The notes beneath the pieces were generated by a model. That model had not been told where the DNA came from. It saw only the letters and a program-made list of their open reading frames with translations, and did no database searches. This document shows, piece by piece, positions 46,098 through 54,233 of a stretch of DNA of 64,000 nt (the stretch's first letter is position 1; each line of letters opens with the position of its first letter). The stretch lies in assembly GCF_018492665.1 (NCBI RefSeq), contig NZ_JAFVME010000005.1, positions 310,001 through 374,000 of the forward strand, written 5' to 3'. Position numbers and translations under genes: made by a program. Source of the DNA: Pedobacter sp. B4-66 (GTDB taxonomy: Bacteria > Bacteroidota > Bacteroidia > Sphingobacteriales > Sphingobacteriaceae).

Positions 46098-46105
46098 TAA
46101 TTTTG
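46098..46105 (+). promoter_or_regulatory. -7 element of the SMR exporter gene
   Basis: TAATTTTG matches TAnnTTTG. Only 13 bp separate it from the ATG, implying a very short leader of about 7 nt and leaving no room for a 5' riboswitch. Confidence 0.5.
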
Positions 46106-46118
46106 CAGAAAAAAAATT

Positions 46119-46442
46119 ATGAACTGGATCATTTTAATTATTGCCGGATTGTTTGAAGTTGGATTTACCACTTGTTTAAAGCTATCCAATAACTTTACTA
46201 ACATTAAATGGAGTGTTGCCTTTGCCGTTTGTATTACGTTAAGCTTTTACTTTTTAAATAAGGCAACTCAAACCTTGCCAATGGGAACTGCATACGCTGT
46301 TTGGACGGGTATAGGTGCTGTAGGTACGGTAATAGTTGGGATTGTATACTTTCAAGAGCCAGCTAATTTCTGGCGTATATTTTTTATTGTAACGCTGATT
46401 GGGTCGATATTAGGGTTGAAGTTCTTTGCAGGAAGCCATTAA
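46119..46442 (+). CDS. SMR-family small exporter (SugE/Gdx-like)
   Basis: A 107-residue small multidrug resistance protein with four membrane helices. The key glutamate is E13 in IIAGLFEVGFTTCLK, and the ATQTLPMGTAYAVWTGIGAVGT stretch is family-diagnostic. The G-L-F-E-V/WTGIGAVGT pattern is closer to SugE/Gdx (guanidinium exporters) than to EmrE, but no guanidine riboswitch is seen upstream, so the substrate is uncertain. Confidence 0.9.
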   Translation: MNWIILIIAGLFEVGFTTCLKLSNNFTNIKWSVAFAVCITLSFYFLNKATQTLPMGTAYAVWTGIGAVGTVIVGIVYFQEPANFWRIFFIVTLIGSILGLKFFAGSH

Positions 46443-46523
46443 ATCGTCATTACCCCTTTTTTGCATTTCTTCTAATGCTAGGCTCTCAGTATGACGTGTC
46501 GATGCAACATTTAGTGAAATTCC

Positions 46524-46550
46524 TGTAACCTACAGGCATGCACTAGCGTC
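46524..46550 (+). promoter_or_regulatory. Possible ECF-type promoter upstream of the ECF sigma gene
   Basis: TGTAACC at 46524-46530 and CGTC at 46547-46550, 16 bp apart, resemble the AAC-rich -35 and CGT-type -10 of many ECF promoters. Transcription would start close to the ATG at 46562. Autoregulation is inference. Confidence 0.4.
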
Positions 46551-46561
46551 ATAGCCTGTAC

Positions 46562-47149
46562 ATGCAGCAAAAGCAAACAGACCAAGACTTAATTACTGAA
46601 GTCCTGATGGGTAATACCGCTTCCTACTCGGAGTTGGTAAAGCGCCATCAGCGCTTTGTATTTACCCTTGCCATTCGCTTTGCTAAAAACAGAGAAGATG
46701 CAGAAGAAATAGCTCAGGACTGCTTTGTAAAAGCATACCGGGCACTTGGTACATTTAAGCAAACCTCTAAGTTCTCTACATGGTTATATACCATAACCTA
46801 CACGACAGCGATGTCTTTTTTACGCAAAAAACGGATTGAAACGCAATCCATACATGGCGAAGAAAATGAGCTGCAATTAGAAGGGCATAAATCTGATCTA
46901 AGTAGTAATTTAGCAGAAAGCAGGTCGACCAACAAGTATCTCGATGAGGCAATCAATACGCTTCAGCCCGATGATGTAATGATTGTTACGCTATTTTATA
47001 AAGGAGAGCAGAGCTTAGAAGAGATTGCCCAGGCATTAAATATGCCTGCAAATACAGTCAAAATCAGACTGCACAGAGCAAGAGCAAAGCTTAAAGAGCG
47101 ATTAGAATTTTTATTAAAAGATGAGGTAAAGGAATTGTTATGGAACTAA
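46562..47149 (+). CDS. ECF-type RNA polymerase sigma factor
   Basis: A 195-residue sigma-70 factor with region 2 (ELVKRHQRFVFTLAIRFAKN, then EIAQDCFVKAYRALGTF, WLYTITYTTAMSFLRKKR) and region 4 (LQPDDVMIVTLFYKGEQSLE, IAQALNMPANTVKIRLHRAR); regions 1 and 3 are missing, as in ECF sigmas. Its last 10 bp overlap the next gene, which encodes a two-helix membrane protein that could be its anti-sigma. The target regulon is unknown. Confidence 0.95.
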   Translation: MQQKQTDQDLITEVLMGNTASYSELVKRHQRFVFTLAIRFAKNREDAEEIAQDCFVKAYRALGTFKQTSKFSTWLYTITYTTAMSFLRKKRIETQSIHGEENELQLEGHKSDLSSNLAESRSTNKYLDEAINTLQPDDVMIVTLFYKGEQSLEEIAQALNMPANTVKIRLHRARAKLKERLEFLLKDEVKELLWN

Positions 47150-47517
47150 ACGACGAAGAATTAACCAAGATATTGAGAGACATGGAGTTGGAAGAGCCAT
47201 CTATGTCGTTCACACGTAATGTAATGGAGCAGGTTAAGCTTGAGAGGGCTCCAATATCATTAAAAACACGCGTCGATAACCGAATTATCTATGGTATCGC
47301 TGCTATTTTTGTGGCCTTTATTGTTGGCGTTTTTATATATGCAATAGCTAATACCAGCGTTACCTATAAATTGCCAGAGGTAAAAATGGACCTTAGCGGA
47401 GTCGTTGATAAGACTTTAACCCCAGGGTTTTTAATTGCTTTCCTGTTTATTGATGTTATTATAGCATTGATATACTTTGATAGCATCCTAAGAAGAAAAA
47501 GGGCTAAAGCCCTTTAA
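47140..47517 (+). CDS. Small membrane protein, candidate anti-sigma factor
   Basis: A 125-residue protein with ~45 cytosolic N-terminal residues (MELNDEELTKILRDMELEEP) followed by membrane helices at ~48-70 (IIYGIAAIFVAFIVGVFIYA) and ~92-113. Overlapping the sigma gene by 10 bp is typical of sigma/anti-sigma pairs. It lacks the zinc-binding HxxxCxxC motif of ZAS-type anti-sigmas, so the assignment rests on position and topology. The 3' end carries a terminator for the opposite strand. Confidence 0.7.
   Translation: MELNDEELTKILRDMELEEPSMSFTRNVMEQVKLERAPISLKTRVDNRIIYGIAAIFVAFIVGVFIYAIANTSVTYKLPEVKMDLSGVVDKTLTPGFLIAFLFIDVIIALIYFDSILRRKRAKAL
47498..47515 (-). terminator. Terminator of the DUF2911 gene, inside the opposing coding sequence
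   Basis: AAAGGGCT (47498-47505) and AGCCCTTT (47508-47515) make a tight hairpin. On the minus strand a TTTTTCTTCT tail follows. It occupies the last codons of the membrane-protein gene. Confidence 0.6.
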
Positions 47518-47521
47518 AAAA

Positions 47522-48073
47522 CTATTTTATCTCTATAGGAAGCTCAACGAAAGTTTTATCCCAGGCAATGATTAAATTTGCCCCTTTGTCCTGCGCTGTA
47601 AAGGTAATGCATAACGATTCAACAGTACTGGCTAGTGCTTTTACCGGAATATCAACTCTTACCAAGTCTTTATCCTGATTGTAGAATAAACCCCATTTAT
47701 CAGTCTGTTTATTGATGATCAGCGTCCAGATGTCTTTATTTGGAATAGCAAATAAGCTATAAGAACCAGCTTTTATCTTTTTGCCACCAATAACCACAGG
47801 CTTAAAGAATTTAATCTCTGTAGATTCATTTGCACCCACACGCCATACTTTGCCAAACTGTTCAAGCACACCAAAAATTTCGCGTCCTTTTTTAGCAGGA
47901 CGAGAATAGACTACCTTGATTAGAGGAGCCGAATCGTCTTTTGCTTTCGCAACATTAGTCGGGAAATATGCAATATCCGCTGGGCTAGAATCAACAGCAG
48001 GGAATTTTACATCCTGAGCCATTGTTTTGCCGGCAAGTATCGCAAATAAGGCAAAAACCAATAATTTCTTCAT
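47522..48073 (-). CDS. DUF2911 exported protein
   Basis: A 183-residue protein with a signal peptide (MKKLLVFALFAILAGKTMAQ). The remainder matches DUF2911: VVYSRPAKKGREIFG, VWRVGANESTEIKFF, KIKAGSYSLFAIP and WTLIINKQTDKWGLFYN. The function is not known. It follows a 60-residue membrane protein (31-bp gap) on the same strand. Confidence 0.88.
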   Translation of the reverse strand: MKKLLVFALFAILAGKTMAQDVKFPAVDSSPADIAYFPTNVAKAKDDSAPLIKVVYSRPAKKGREIFGVLEQFGKVWRVGANESTEIKFFKPVVIGGKKIKAGSYSLFAIPNKDIWTLIINKQTDKWGLFYNQDKDLVRVDIPVKALASTVESLCITFTAQDKGANLIIAWDKTFVELPIEIK

Positions 48074-48104
48074 AGAGAGAAGGTGTGGTTAAGAAAACCG
48101 TGGT

Positions 48105-48287
48105 TTAGTATTCGCGTCCTTTTACGATTCCATTTAAGAAAATGGCGCCAAAAATAAAGCCAACGATGCCTCCTAAAATAGCAGCTCCGAAACTACCGGT
48201 TGTAATAACAGCTGTTAAAATTCCAAAGAACATACCTAAAATGTAATAAACCCAGTCAAAACTGTTGTTGTTTTCTTGTTCAGTCAT
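48105..48287 (-). CDS. Small glycine-rich membrane protein
   Basis: A 60-residue protein with two hydrophobic segments (VYYILGMFFGILTAVITT and FGAAILGGIVGFIFGAIF). It has a good -7 element upstream (48308-48315) and normal codon use, so I take it as real. No known function. Likely cotranscribed with the DUF2911 gene. Confidence 0.6.
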   Translation of the reverse strand: MTEQENNNSFDWVYYILGMFFGILTAVITTGSFGAAILGGIVGFIFGAIFLNGIVKGREY

Positions 48288-48307
48288 TATAATAAATACT
48301 TAGGCCG

Positions 48308-48315
48308 CAAAGATA
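48308..48315 (-). promoter_or_regulatory. -7 element of the small membrane protein gene
   Basis: On the minus strand TATCTTTG (TAnnTTTG), 20 bp upstream of the ATG. Confidence 0.5.
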
Positions 48316-48363
48316 TTGATTTATTTTATCTGTGTATAATTTAATCTCTAATTGCTATAAAAA

Positions 48364-48786
48364 TTAAGGCTTATTTATAACTGCTACAGTAAGCCTGCTT
48401 ACACAATTCATTTTGCCTTTATCACTATAAATCTTGATTTCCCAGACATGGGTTTTCGCACCAATATGCAGAGCCTTGCAAATACCCGTTACCAGGCCGC
48501 TCTTTACCGGGCGCAAATGATTTGCGTTTACTTCTAAACCAACAGCCACGTACTTTTCAGGGTCGATACACATGTAGGAAGCAACACTGCCAAGGGTTTC
48601 GGCCAATACAACCGAAGCACCGCCATGTAATATTCCCGCCGGTTGATGGGTACGCTCGTCAACTGGCATGGTTGCAGTTAAAAAGTCTTCGCCCACCTCA
48701 GTGAACTGTATGTCTAAAAAGCCTCCCATGTGGTTTTTAGGACGGTTATTTAGTTTTGCCGGAGAAAATTCAGTAAACCAGATCAT
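48364..48786 (-). CDS. Hotdog-fold thioesterase (PaaI/MenI-like)
   Basis: A 140-residue hotdog enzyme hydrolysing acyl-CoA thioesters. The signature HQPAGILHGGASVVLAETLG (near residue 45) carries the catalytic region, and VGLEVNANHLRPVKSG is family-typical of the MenI/YdiI group. It overlaps the DinB gene by 4 bp. The substrate is not known. Confidence 0.9.
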   Translation of the reverse strand: MIWFTEFSPAKLNNRPKNHMGGFLDIQFTEVGEDFLTATMPVDERTHQPAGILHGGASVVLAETLGSVASYMCIDPEKYVAVGLEVNANHLRPVKSGLVTGICKALHIGAKTHVWEIKIYSDKGKMNCVSRLTVAVINKP

Positions 48787-49286
48787 AGATATCGTTCTTT
48801 AATGATTCCTAAATGATGCATAATATGGCCCGCCATAACGAACAGGATTGCCCTAACAGTAATCTGTCTTTCAGAAGCAGTTCCGCTTCGGTTAAGCTCC
48901 TTTTCTGTTAGAGACTTGAATAAATACAGATTCGACTTTCGTAAAAGGGCAAACTCTTCTGATAGGCTCAGTAAACTTCTGTCTGAAAAATGTGCGTTAG
49001 CTACATAATCGTCCTCCTCAAAGCCAGGTAGCGCATGTTGCTCGCCACGGGCAAAACACGTTAGGCGATATACGAATACACGCTCGGAGTCGATGATATG
49101 ACCAATTAATTCTTTGATGGTCCATTTTCCGGGAGCATAGGCGAAATCTGCCTTTTCTATTAAGGAATTGATAAAATCTGGAAATTCTGTTGCCTGTTTC
49201 TCCAGTTGTTCCATTACATCATCGCCAACAAGCTTAATGTATGTTTCAGCCCATACGGGGTACTCATGTGTTTGAGGTCGGTTCAT
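48783..49286 (-). CDS. DinB-family protein
   Basis: A 167-residue four-helix bundle protein. Metal-ligand histidines are in ELIGHIIDSERVFVYRL and VMAGHIMHHLGIIKERYL, as in DinB/YfiT-like proteins that bind a divalent metal and often catalyse thiol transfer. The reaction here is unknown. It overlaps the histidine kinase gene upstream by 23 bp and the thioesterase by 4 bp. Confidence 0.9.
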   Translation of the reverse strand: MNRPQTHEYPVWAETYIKLVGDDVMEQLEKQATEFPDFINSLIEKADFAYAPGKWTIKELIGHIIDSERVFVYRLTCFARGEQHALPGFEEDDYVANAHFSDRSLLSLSEEFALLRKSNLYLFKSLTEKELNRSGTASERQITVRAILFVMAGHIMHHLGIIKERYL

Positions 49287-50484
49287 AAGTTATGCTGCTT
49301 TTTAAAACTATACGAAATGTTGTGCCTTTACCAAGTTCTGATTCTTTAACGAATATTTGTCCGCTATGGTAGTTTTCGATAATACGTTTGGTAAGGGATA
49401 ACCCTAAGCCCCATCCGCGTTTTCGGGTAGTATAACCGGGTTGGAAAACGGCATCAAATTTAGATCTGGCAATACCTTTTCCAGTGTCGGTTACATCAAT
49501 AAGAACTTCCTCTTTGGCTAAGTTTTCAATGATGTTTATAGCAATAGTACCCTCGTTTTCTATGGCATTAGCCGCGTTTTTAAGGAGATTCTCTATTACC
49601 CAGTCGAAAAGAGGGACATTTAATAATGCACGAACCTGTTCATCGCCGCTGATAGTGAAAATGATCTTGTCGGAGGTGCGTAATTTAAAATACTCAACAA
49701 AATTGTAGATTACGGTGTACACCACATGATCTTCTACGATTGGTTTGGATCCTATTTTTGAAAAGCGATCTGTAATTACCTCTAAACGCTTAATGTCGTT
49801 CTCCATTTCGGCTATTAGCGGATCGTCTTCGGCATCAAATCTTGATTTTATCAGCTCAACCCAGGCCATGAGAGACGAGATTGGGGTGCCAAGCTGATGG
49901 GCGGTTTCTTTAGCCATACCCACCCATACCTGATCTTGCTCTGCTTTACGGGCCGAGCTAAAAGCCACATATGCTGTAAGTAGAAACAGGGCTATTACGC
50001 CTAATTGTATATAAGGGAAGTAACGGAGCTGCGTTAAAGTAGGAGAATCTTTATAGAAAATCCACCACCGTGTGCCATCCAAACCGGTAATTGGGGTTGG
50101 AGGGTGCTGCTCTTTCATCTTTCTTAATTCGCGGGCGAAATAGGCAGGATCATAGGTTACGTTTACCTTTTTTTCAAGATCATAATTGGTTTTGGTTGAA
50201 TCTAAACCCAGAGAACTAAGGATTTTCATCTTGGAGGAGTCCGTCATGATAATAGGCAGCTTAGTGTTGGTTCTAATGAGCTCTATTAAACTGGTATAGC
50301 GGTCGTCATCGTACATAATAAGCGACTGTTCTGTTACTTTTACATAAAGCTGAAGCTTTAATTGCTCTTCGCGCTCCATTTTTTTAATAAAGAAGTCGCT
50401 ATAAAAAACAGATGCTGTTCCAATAATAATGGCAAAGAACAGCAAAAAGAACTTCCATCGTCGTTTTTTCTCGTAAGGATTCAT
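49264..50484 (-). CDS. Membrane sensor histidine kinase
   Basis: A 406-residue kinase with TM1 (residues ~12-30), a ~125-residue extracytoplasmic sensor region, TM2 (~155-175, LGVIALFLLTAYVAFSS), then the phospho-acceptor region AKETAHQLGTPISSLMAW (His at ~196) and an HATPase domain with NLLKNAANAIEN, DVTDTGKGIA and RGWGLGLSLTKRI. It has no response regulator next to it. The KETAHQLGTP kinase type is conserved in Bacteroidota and could be the PorX partner PorY, but that is inference. Confidence 0.9.
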   Translation of the reverse strand: MNPYEKKRRWKFFLLFFAIIIGTASVFYSDFFIKKMEREEQLKLQLYVKVTEQSLIMYDDDRYTSLIELIRTNTKLPIIMTDSSKMKILSSLGLDSTKTNYDLEKKVNVTYDPAYFARELRKMKEQHPPTPITGLDGTRWWIFYKDSPTLTQLRYFPYIQLGVIALFLLTAYVAFSSARKAEQDQVWVGMAKETAHQLGTPISSLMAWVELIKSRFDAEDDPLIAEMENDIKRLEVITDRFSKIGSKPIVEDHVVYTVIYNFVEYFKLRTSDKIIFTISGDEQVRALLNVPLFDWVIENLLKNAANAIENEGTIAINIIENLAKEEVLIDVTDTGKGIARSKFDAVFQPGYTTRKRGWGLGLSLTKRIIENYHSGQIFVKESELGKGTTFRIVLKSSITYEPTSNT

Positions 50485-50514
50485 AGATTATGAAAAAGGC
50501 AAATTACAAAAATA

Positions 50515-50522
50515 TATCTTTG
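50515..50522 (+). promoter_or_regulatory. -7 element of gltX
   Basis: TATCTTTG (TAnnTTTG), 10 bp before the ATG; the leader would be very short. No clear -33. Confidence 0.5.
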
Positions 50523-50532
50523 CAGTGTTATT

Positions 50533-52041
50533 ATGGAAAAGAAAGTAAGAGTAAGATTTGCCCCTAGTCCGACAGGAGGGCTGCATTTAGGTGGTGTGCG
50601 TACCGCTTTGTTTAATTATCTGTTTGCTAAAAAGCACAATGGAACATTCGTTTTACGTGTTGAAGATACCGATCAGACTCGTTTTGTAGAAGGAGCAGAA
50701 GAATACATTGTTTCTTGTTTGGAATGGTGTGGAATGGCTCCGGATGAGAGTCCACAGAAAGGTGGAGAATTTGGCCCTTACCGTCAAAGTGAGCGTAAAG
50801 CGACCTATAAACAATATGCAGATCAGTTAATTGCTGATGGTTACGCTTACTACGCTTTTGATACCCCGGAAGAGTTGGATGCTAAACGTAAGGAGATTCC
50901 TAATTTCACTTACGGATTGTCGACTCGCGAAGGAATGCGCAATTCACTTACTTTGAGCGAAGGCGAAGTAGCTGAACTTTTGGCCAATAACACGCCGCAT
51001 GTTGTGCGTATTAAAATGCCTAAAGACGAATTGGTTTCTTTTACGGATCTGATTAGAGGCCATGTAAGTTTTGATACAAATCTTGTTGATGATAAAGTTT
51101 TATTAAAGGCTGATGGCATGCCAACCTATCACTTAGCTGTTGTGGCTGATGATAAGGCAATGGAAATCAGTCATATTTTTAGAGGGGAAGAATGGCTTCC
51201 ATCTGCACCAATACATATTTTATTGTGGCGTTACCTTGGATGGGAAGACATTATGCCTCAGTGGGTTCATTTGCCTCTGATATTAAAACCAGATGGAAAT
51301 GGAAAGCTAAGCAAGCGTGATGGTGACAGATTAGGTTTCCCGGTTTATGCACAAAACTGGACTGATCCTAAAACTGGAGATTTAACCAAAGGATTTAAAG
51401 AGCTTGGCTTTATGCCGGAGGCTTTTGTGAATCTATTGGCCATGCTTGGTTGGAACGATGGTACAGATCAGGAATTGTTCTCTTTACCAGAGCTAATTGA
51501 GAAATTCTCTGTTGAGCGTATCAGTAAAGCGGGTGCTAAGTTTGATTTCGAAAAGGCCAAATGGTATAATCACGAGTGGATTAAAAATGCGGATGCTGAA
51601 AAATTATTGCCAACTGTAAAGGCTGCATTTGCTGAGCAAAGCATCGAAATTAAAGATGATGCTGCTTTGTTGAACGTAATCAATTTGGTTAAGGATAGGT
51701 GTAACCTGTTAGGCGATTTTGTTGCACAGGGCGCTTACTTTTTTGTGGCTCCTGTTGAGTATGATTTGGCTGCGGTAAAACCAAAATGGACAGCAGAGAA
51801 AGCTGCATTTTTTGATGCTTACACCTCAATGATAACTGATAATGCTACAGCAGTGGAGTTAGAAGAGAAATTTAAAGAGCTTGCAGGAACTCATCAATTT
51901 AAGCCGGGCGAGCTAATGTTGCCACTTAGAATAATGCTTGTTGGCGGTAAATTTGGTCCTGGAGTATTTGATATTGCAGTTGCTTTAGGCGCTGCGGAAA
52001 CTGTACAAAGAATAAAGAATGCAGTAACTGCTTTTAACTAA
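50533..52041 (+). CDS. gltX: Glutamate--tRNA ligase
   Basis: A 502-residue class I synthetase. The HIGH-equivalent is PSPTGGLHLGGVRTALFNY near residue 10 (HLGG), and the KMSKS-equivalent is KLSKRDG. RVEDTDQTRFV and VDDKVLLKADGMPTYHLAVV are GltX-specific, and the C-terminal helical domain is complete. It charges tRNA-Glu in the cytosol. Divergent from the histidine kinase gene. Confidence 0.97.
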   Translation: MEKKVRVRFAPSPTGGLHLGGVRTALFNYLFAKKHNGTFVLRVEDTDQTRFVEGAEEYIVSCLEWCGMAPDESPQKGGEFGPYRQSERKATYKQYADQLIADGYAYYAFDTPEELDAKRKEIPNFTYGLSTREGMRNSLTLSEGEVAELLANNTPHVVRIKMPKDELVSFTDLIRGHVSFDTNLVDDKVLLKADGMPTYHLAVVADDKAMEISHIFRGEEWLPSAPIHILLWRYLGWEDIMPQWVHLPLILKPDGNGKLSKRDGDRLGFPVYAQNWTDPKTGDLTKGFKELGFMPEAFVNLLAMLGWNDGTDQELFSLPELIEKFSVERISKAGAKFDFEKAKWYNHEWIKNADAEKLLPTVKAAFAEQSIEIKDDAALLNVINLVKDRCNLLGDFVAQGAYFFVAPVEYDLAAVKPKWTAEKAAFFDAYTSMITDNATAVELEEKFKELAGTHQFKPGELMLPLRIMLVGGKFGPGVFDIAVALGAAETVQRIKNAVTAFN

Positions 52042-52052
52042 TTATTCGTAAA

Positions 52053-52089
52053 TTGGTATGACAATTGTCTTAGGTTCTTGTCATACCAA
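52053..52089 (+). terminator. Inverted repeat after gltX, possible terminator
   Basis: TTGGTATGACAA (52053-52064) and TTGTCATACCAA (52078-52089) pair perfectly over 12 bp with a 13-nt loop, 11 bp past the gltX stop. The tail is A-rich, not U-rich. Confidence 0.45.
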
Positions 52090-52105
52090 ATTAAAGAATA
52101 ATTAT

Positions 52106-52942
52106 ATGCAATGGTTCGGAAAAGGAAGCGGTAATATCGACGATAGAAGAGGAATGAGTGGTGGCACCATAGGTGGTGGTGTTGGTATTATCATTGTAGT
52201 TTTAGGTCTTCTTTTTGGAAAAGATCTAACAGGGTTGGTTAGTCAACTTCCCGTAAATAACGTTACCCAAGCTGAAGGTAAACAAGGCGACCCGACTGAT
52301 GCAGAGGGTAAATTTGTTGATGGCGTTCTGGAATCAACAAACCAGGTTTGGGAGCAGCAGTTCCAAAGCTTAGGTAAGGAATACGAGAAACCGAGGATGG
52401 TATTGTTTACCAATATGGTGCAATCGGCCTGCGGAAATGCAAGTTCTGCTGTAGGGCCATTCTACTGCCCGGGAGATCATCAGGTATATATTGATTTGTC
52501 CTTTTATCAGGACTTAAAAAATAGATTCGGCGCAGCCGGCGACTTTGCTCAGGCTTATGTAATTGCTCATGAGGTTGGTCACCATGTACAGAATTTATTA
52601 GGCATTTCTGATAAAATGCAGAGGGCCAGAGGGCGGTTAAGTGAGGTTGAGTACAACCGCTTATCTGTGAAATTAGAATTACAGGCAGATTTCTTTGCCG
52701 GACTTTGGGCGCATCATGCTCAAAATCTAAAAGATTTTAGATTAGATGAAGGCGATATAGAAGAAGCGTTAAATGCGGCAAATGCTATTGGGGATGATAA
52801 ATTGCAAAAGCAAGCCCAGGGAGAGGTTGTTCCTGATGCTTTTACCCATGGAACATCTGCACAAAGAATGTATTGGTTTAAAAAGGGTTTTGAGACTGGA
52901 GACATTAATCAAGGGGATACTTTTAGTTCAAATCAATTATAA
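52106..52942 (+). CDS. Neutral zinc metallopeptidase (YpfJ/KPN_02809 family)
   Basis: 278 residues from the ATG at 52106 (MQWFGKGSGNIDDRRGMSG); an upstream frame extension crosses the hairpin and is unlikely. One membrane helix (~28-47, GVGIIIVVLGLLFG) follows the N-terminus, and the zinc motif VIAHEVGHHVQNLLG is near residue 155; ELQADFFAGLWAHH supplies further ligands. ACGNASSAVGPFYCPGDHQV is the family hallmark. Probably periplasmic-facing; substrates are unknown. Confidence 0.92.
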   Translation: MQWFGKGSGNIDDRRGMSGGTIGGGVGIIIVVLGLLFGKDLTGLVSQLPVNNVTQAEGKQGDPTDAEGKFVDGVLESTNQVWEQQFQSLGKEYEKPRMVLFTNMVQSACGNASSAVGPFYCPGDHQVYIDLSFYQDLKNRFGAAGDFAQAYVIAHEVGHHVQNLLGISDKMQRARGRLSEVEYNRLSVKLELQADFFAGLWAHHAQNLKDFRLDEGDIEEALNAANAIGDDKLQKQAQGEVVPDAFTHGTSAQRMYWFKKGFETGDINQGDTFSSNQL

Positions 52943-53080
52943 ATAAGCCTATTAGTTTGTTATTCCTTTAAGATATATAAGTTTAAACGCTCAATATTCT
53001 CTGAAGTTGTTTAACTTTAGATCAAAACTACTATACAAATTATTTGCTAATGCTAATTAGAAGCTTATTCCTCTTTACTA

Positions 53081-54205
53081 ATGATATTAATTGTAGATGA
53101 TACTCCAGAGAACCTGATTTCTTTAAAAAGGGTTCTTGAAAGGCATAATTTTGAAGTTGATACCGCATCCTCAGGTGAAGAGGCTTTAAAAAAAGTTCTT
53201 AAGAACGAATACGTCCTGATTATTCTGGATGTACAGATGCCGGGAATGGACGGCTTTGAAGTTGCAGAGGCCATTTCAGGGTATAGTAAGGCCAAAGAAA
53301 CAGCCATCATCTTTTTATCAGCAGTAAATAAAGAGCTTAAGTTTATTACTAAAGGGTATTCATCGGGAGGGCTTGATTACATTACCAAGCCCGTTGATAT
53401 GGATATTTTGCTTTTGAAAGTAAAAACGTTTTACCGGATTTATGAGCAAAGCAGAAAGCTGATTGAAATTCAAAAGGCATTGCTGGATGAAATTGAATAT
53501 AGAAAGCAGGCAGAACGTAAAAAGGATGAATTTATCAGCATTGCCAGTCATGAATTAAAGACTCCGCTAACCAGCGTTAAGGGCTATATGCAATTGTTGG
53601 GAAGAAGCGTTGAAAAAGGCGACATCCCAACTGTAAAAAAACACCTGGAGAAAGCGCAGATTCAGTTAGAGAAGCTAAATGAGCTGATTGCAGATTTACT
53701 GGATATCTCAAAAATTGAGAGCGGGAAGCTTAAGTTTAATAAGAAGTGTTTCTCAATTGATGAACTGCTGGATAGTGTAATTGACATTATTCGCCAGACT
53801 AACCCCGAATTCAATATCCTTAGAAAAGAGAAAATAGTCTTGGAAGTTTATGCCGATGAAATGCGGATTGAACAGGTAATTATTAACTTTTTGACGAACG
53901 CCATTAAGTATTCGCCGGGCACCAGCGAAATACAGATCAACGTAAATGTGATTGGTGAAAAGGTTTATGTGGGGGTTCGCGATTTTGGGATTGGGATTGC
54001 GCCAGATCAGCAAAAATCAGTATTCGATAAGTTTTATAGGGTTGAAGAAACGGCAATACATTTTCAGGGCTTAGGCATTGGACTATTTATCTCTGCCGAA
54101 ATCATAAAAAGGCACGGGGGGGAGGTTGGCGTGAAAAGTACTCCCGGTGAGGGATCTGAGTTTTATTTCATTTTACCTATAAATTCTGGTGCTGAGACAG
54201 ACTAG
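53081..54205 (+). CDS. Receiver-histidine kinase hybrid
   Basis: A 374-residue soluble protein. Residues ~1-118 are a receiver (VDD acidic pair, phospho-acceptor D50 in IILDVQMPGMDG, K103 in YITKPV). After a coiled linker (~119-148), HisKA has SIASHELKTPLTSVKG (H157) and HATPase has NFLTNAIKYS, DFGIGIA and LGIGLFIS. Receiver-first layout suggests control by upstream phosphotransfer. It leads the signalling block; the giant hybrid kinase follows 28 bp later. Confidence 0.93.
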   Translation: MILIVDDTPENLISLKRVLERHNFEVDTASSGEEALKKVLKNEYVLIILDVQMPGMDGFEVAEAISGYSKAKETAIIFLSAVNKELKFITKGYSSGGLDYITKPVDMDILLLKVKTFYRIYEQSRKLIEIQKALLDEIEYRKQAERKKDEFISIASHELKTPLTSVKGYMQLLGRSVEKGDIPTVKKHLEKAQIQLEKLNELIADLLDISKIESGKLKFNKKCFSIDELLDSVIDIIRQTNPEFNILRKEKIVLEVYADEMRIEQVIINFLTNAIKYSPGTSEIQINVNVIGEKVYVGVRDFGIGIAPDQQKSVFDKFYRVEETAIHFQGLGIGLFISAEIIKRHGGEVGVKSTPGEGSEFYFILPINSGAETD

Positions 54206-54233
54206 CTGAAACAGATTAAAAGACATTAATTTT

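Noticed and set aside
45911..46118. Guanidine riboswitch ahead of the SMR exporter
   Set aside because: The -7 element sits 13 bp from the ATG, leaving no room in the transcript, and no riboswitch motifs are seen.
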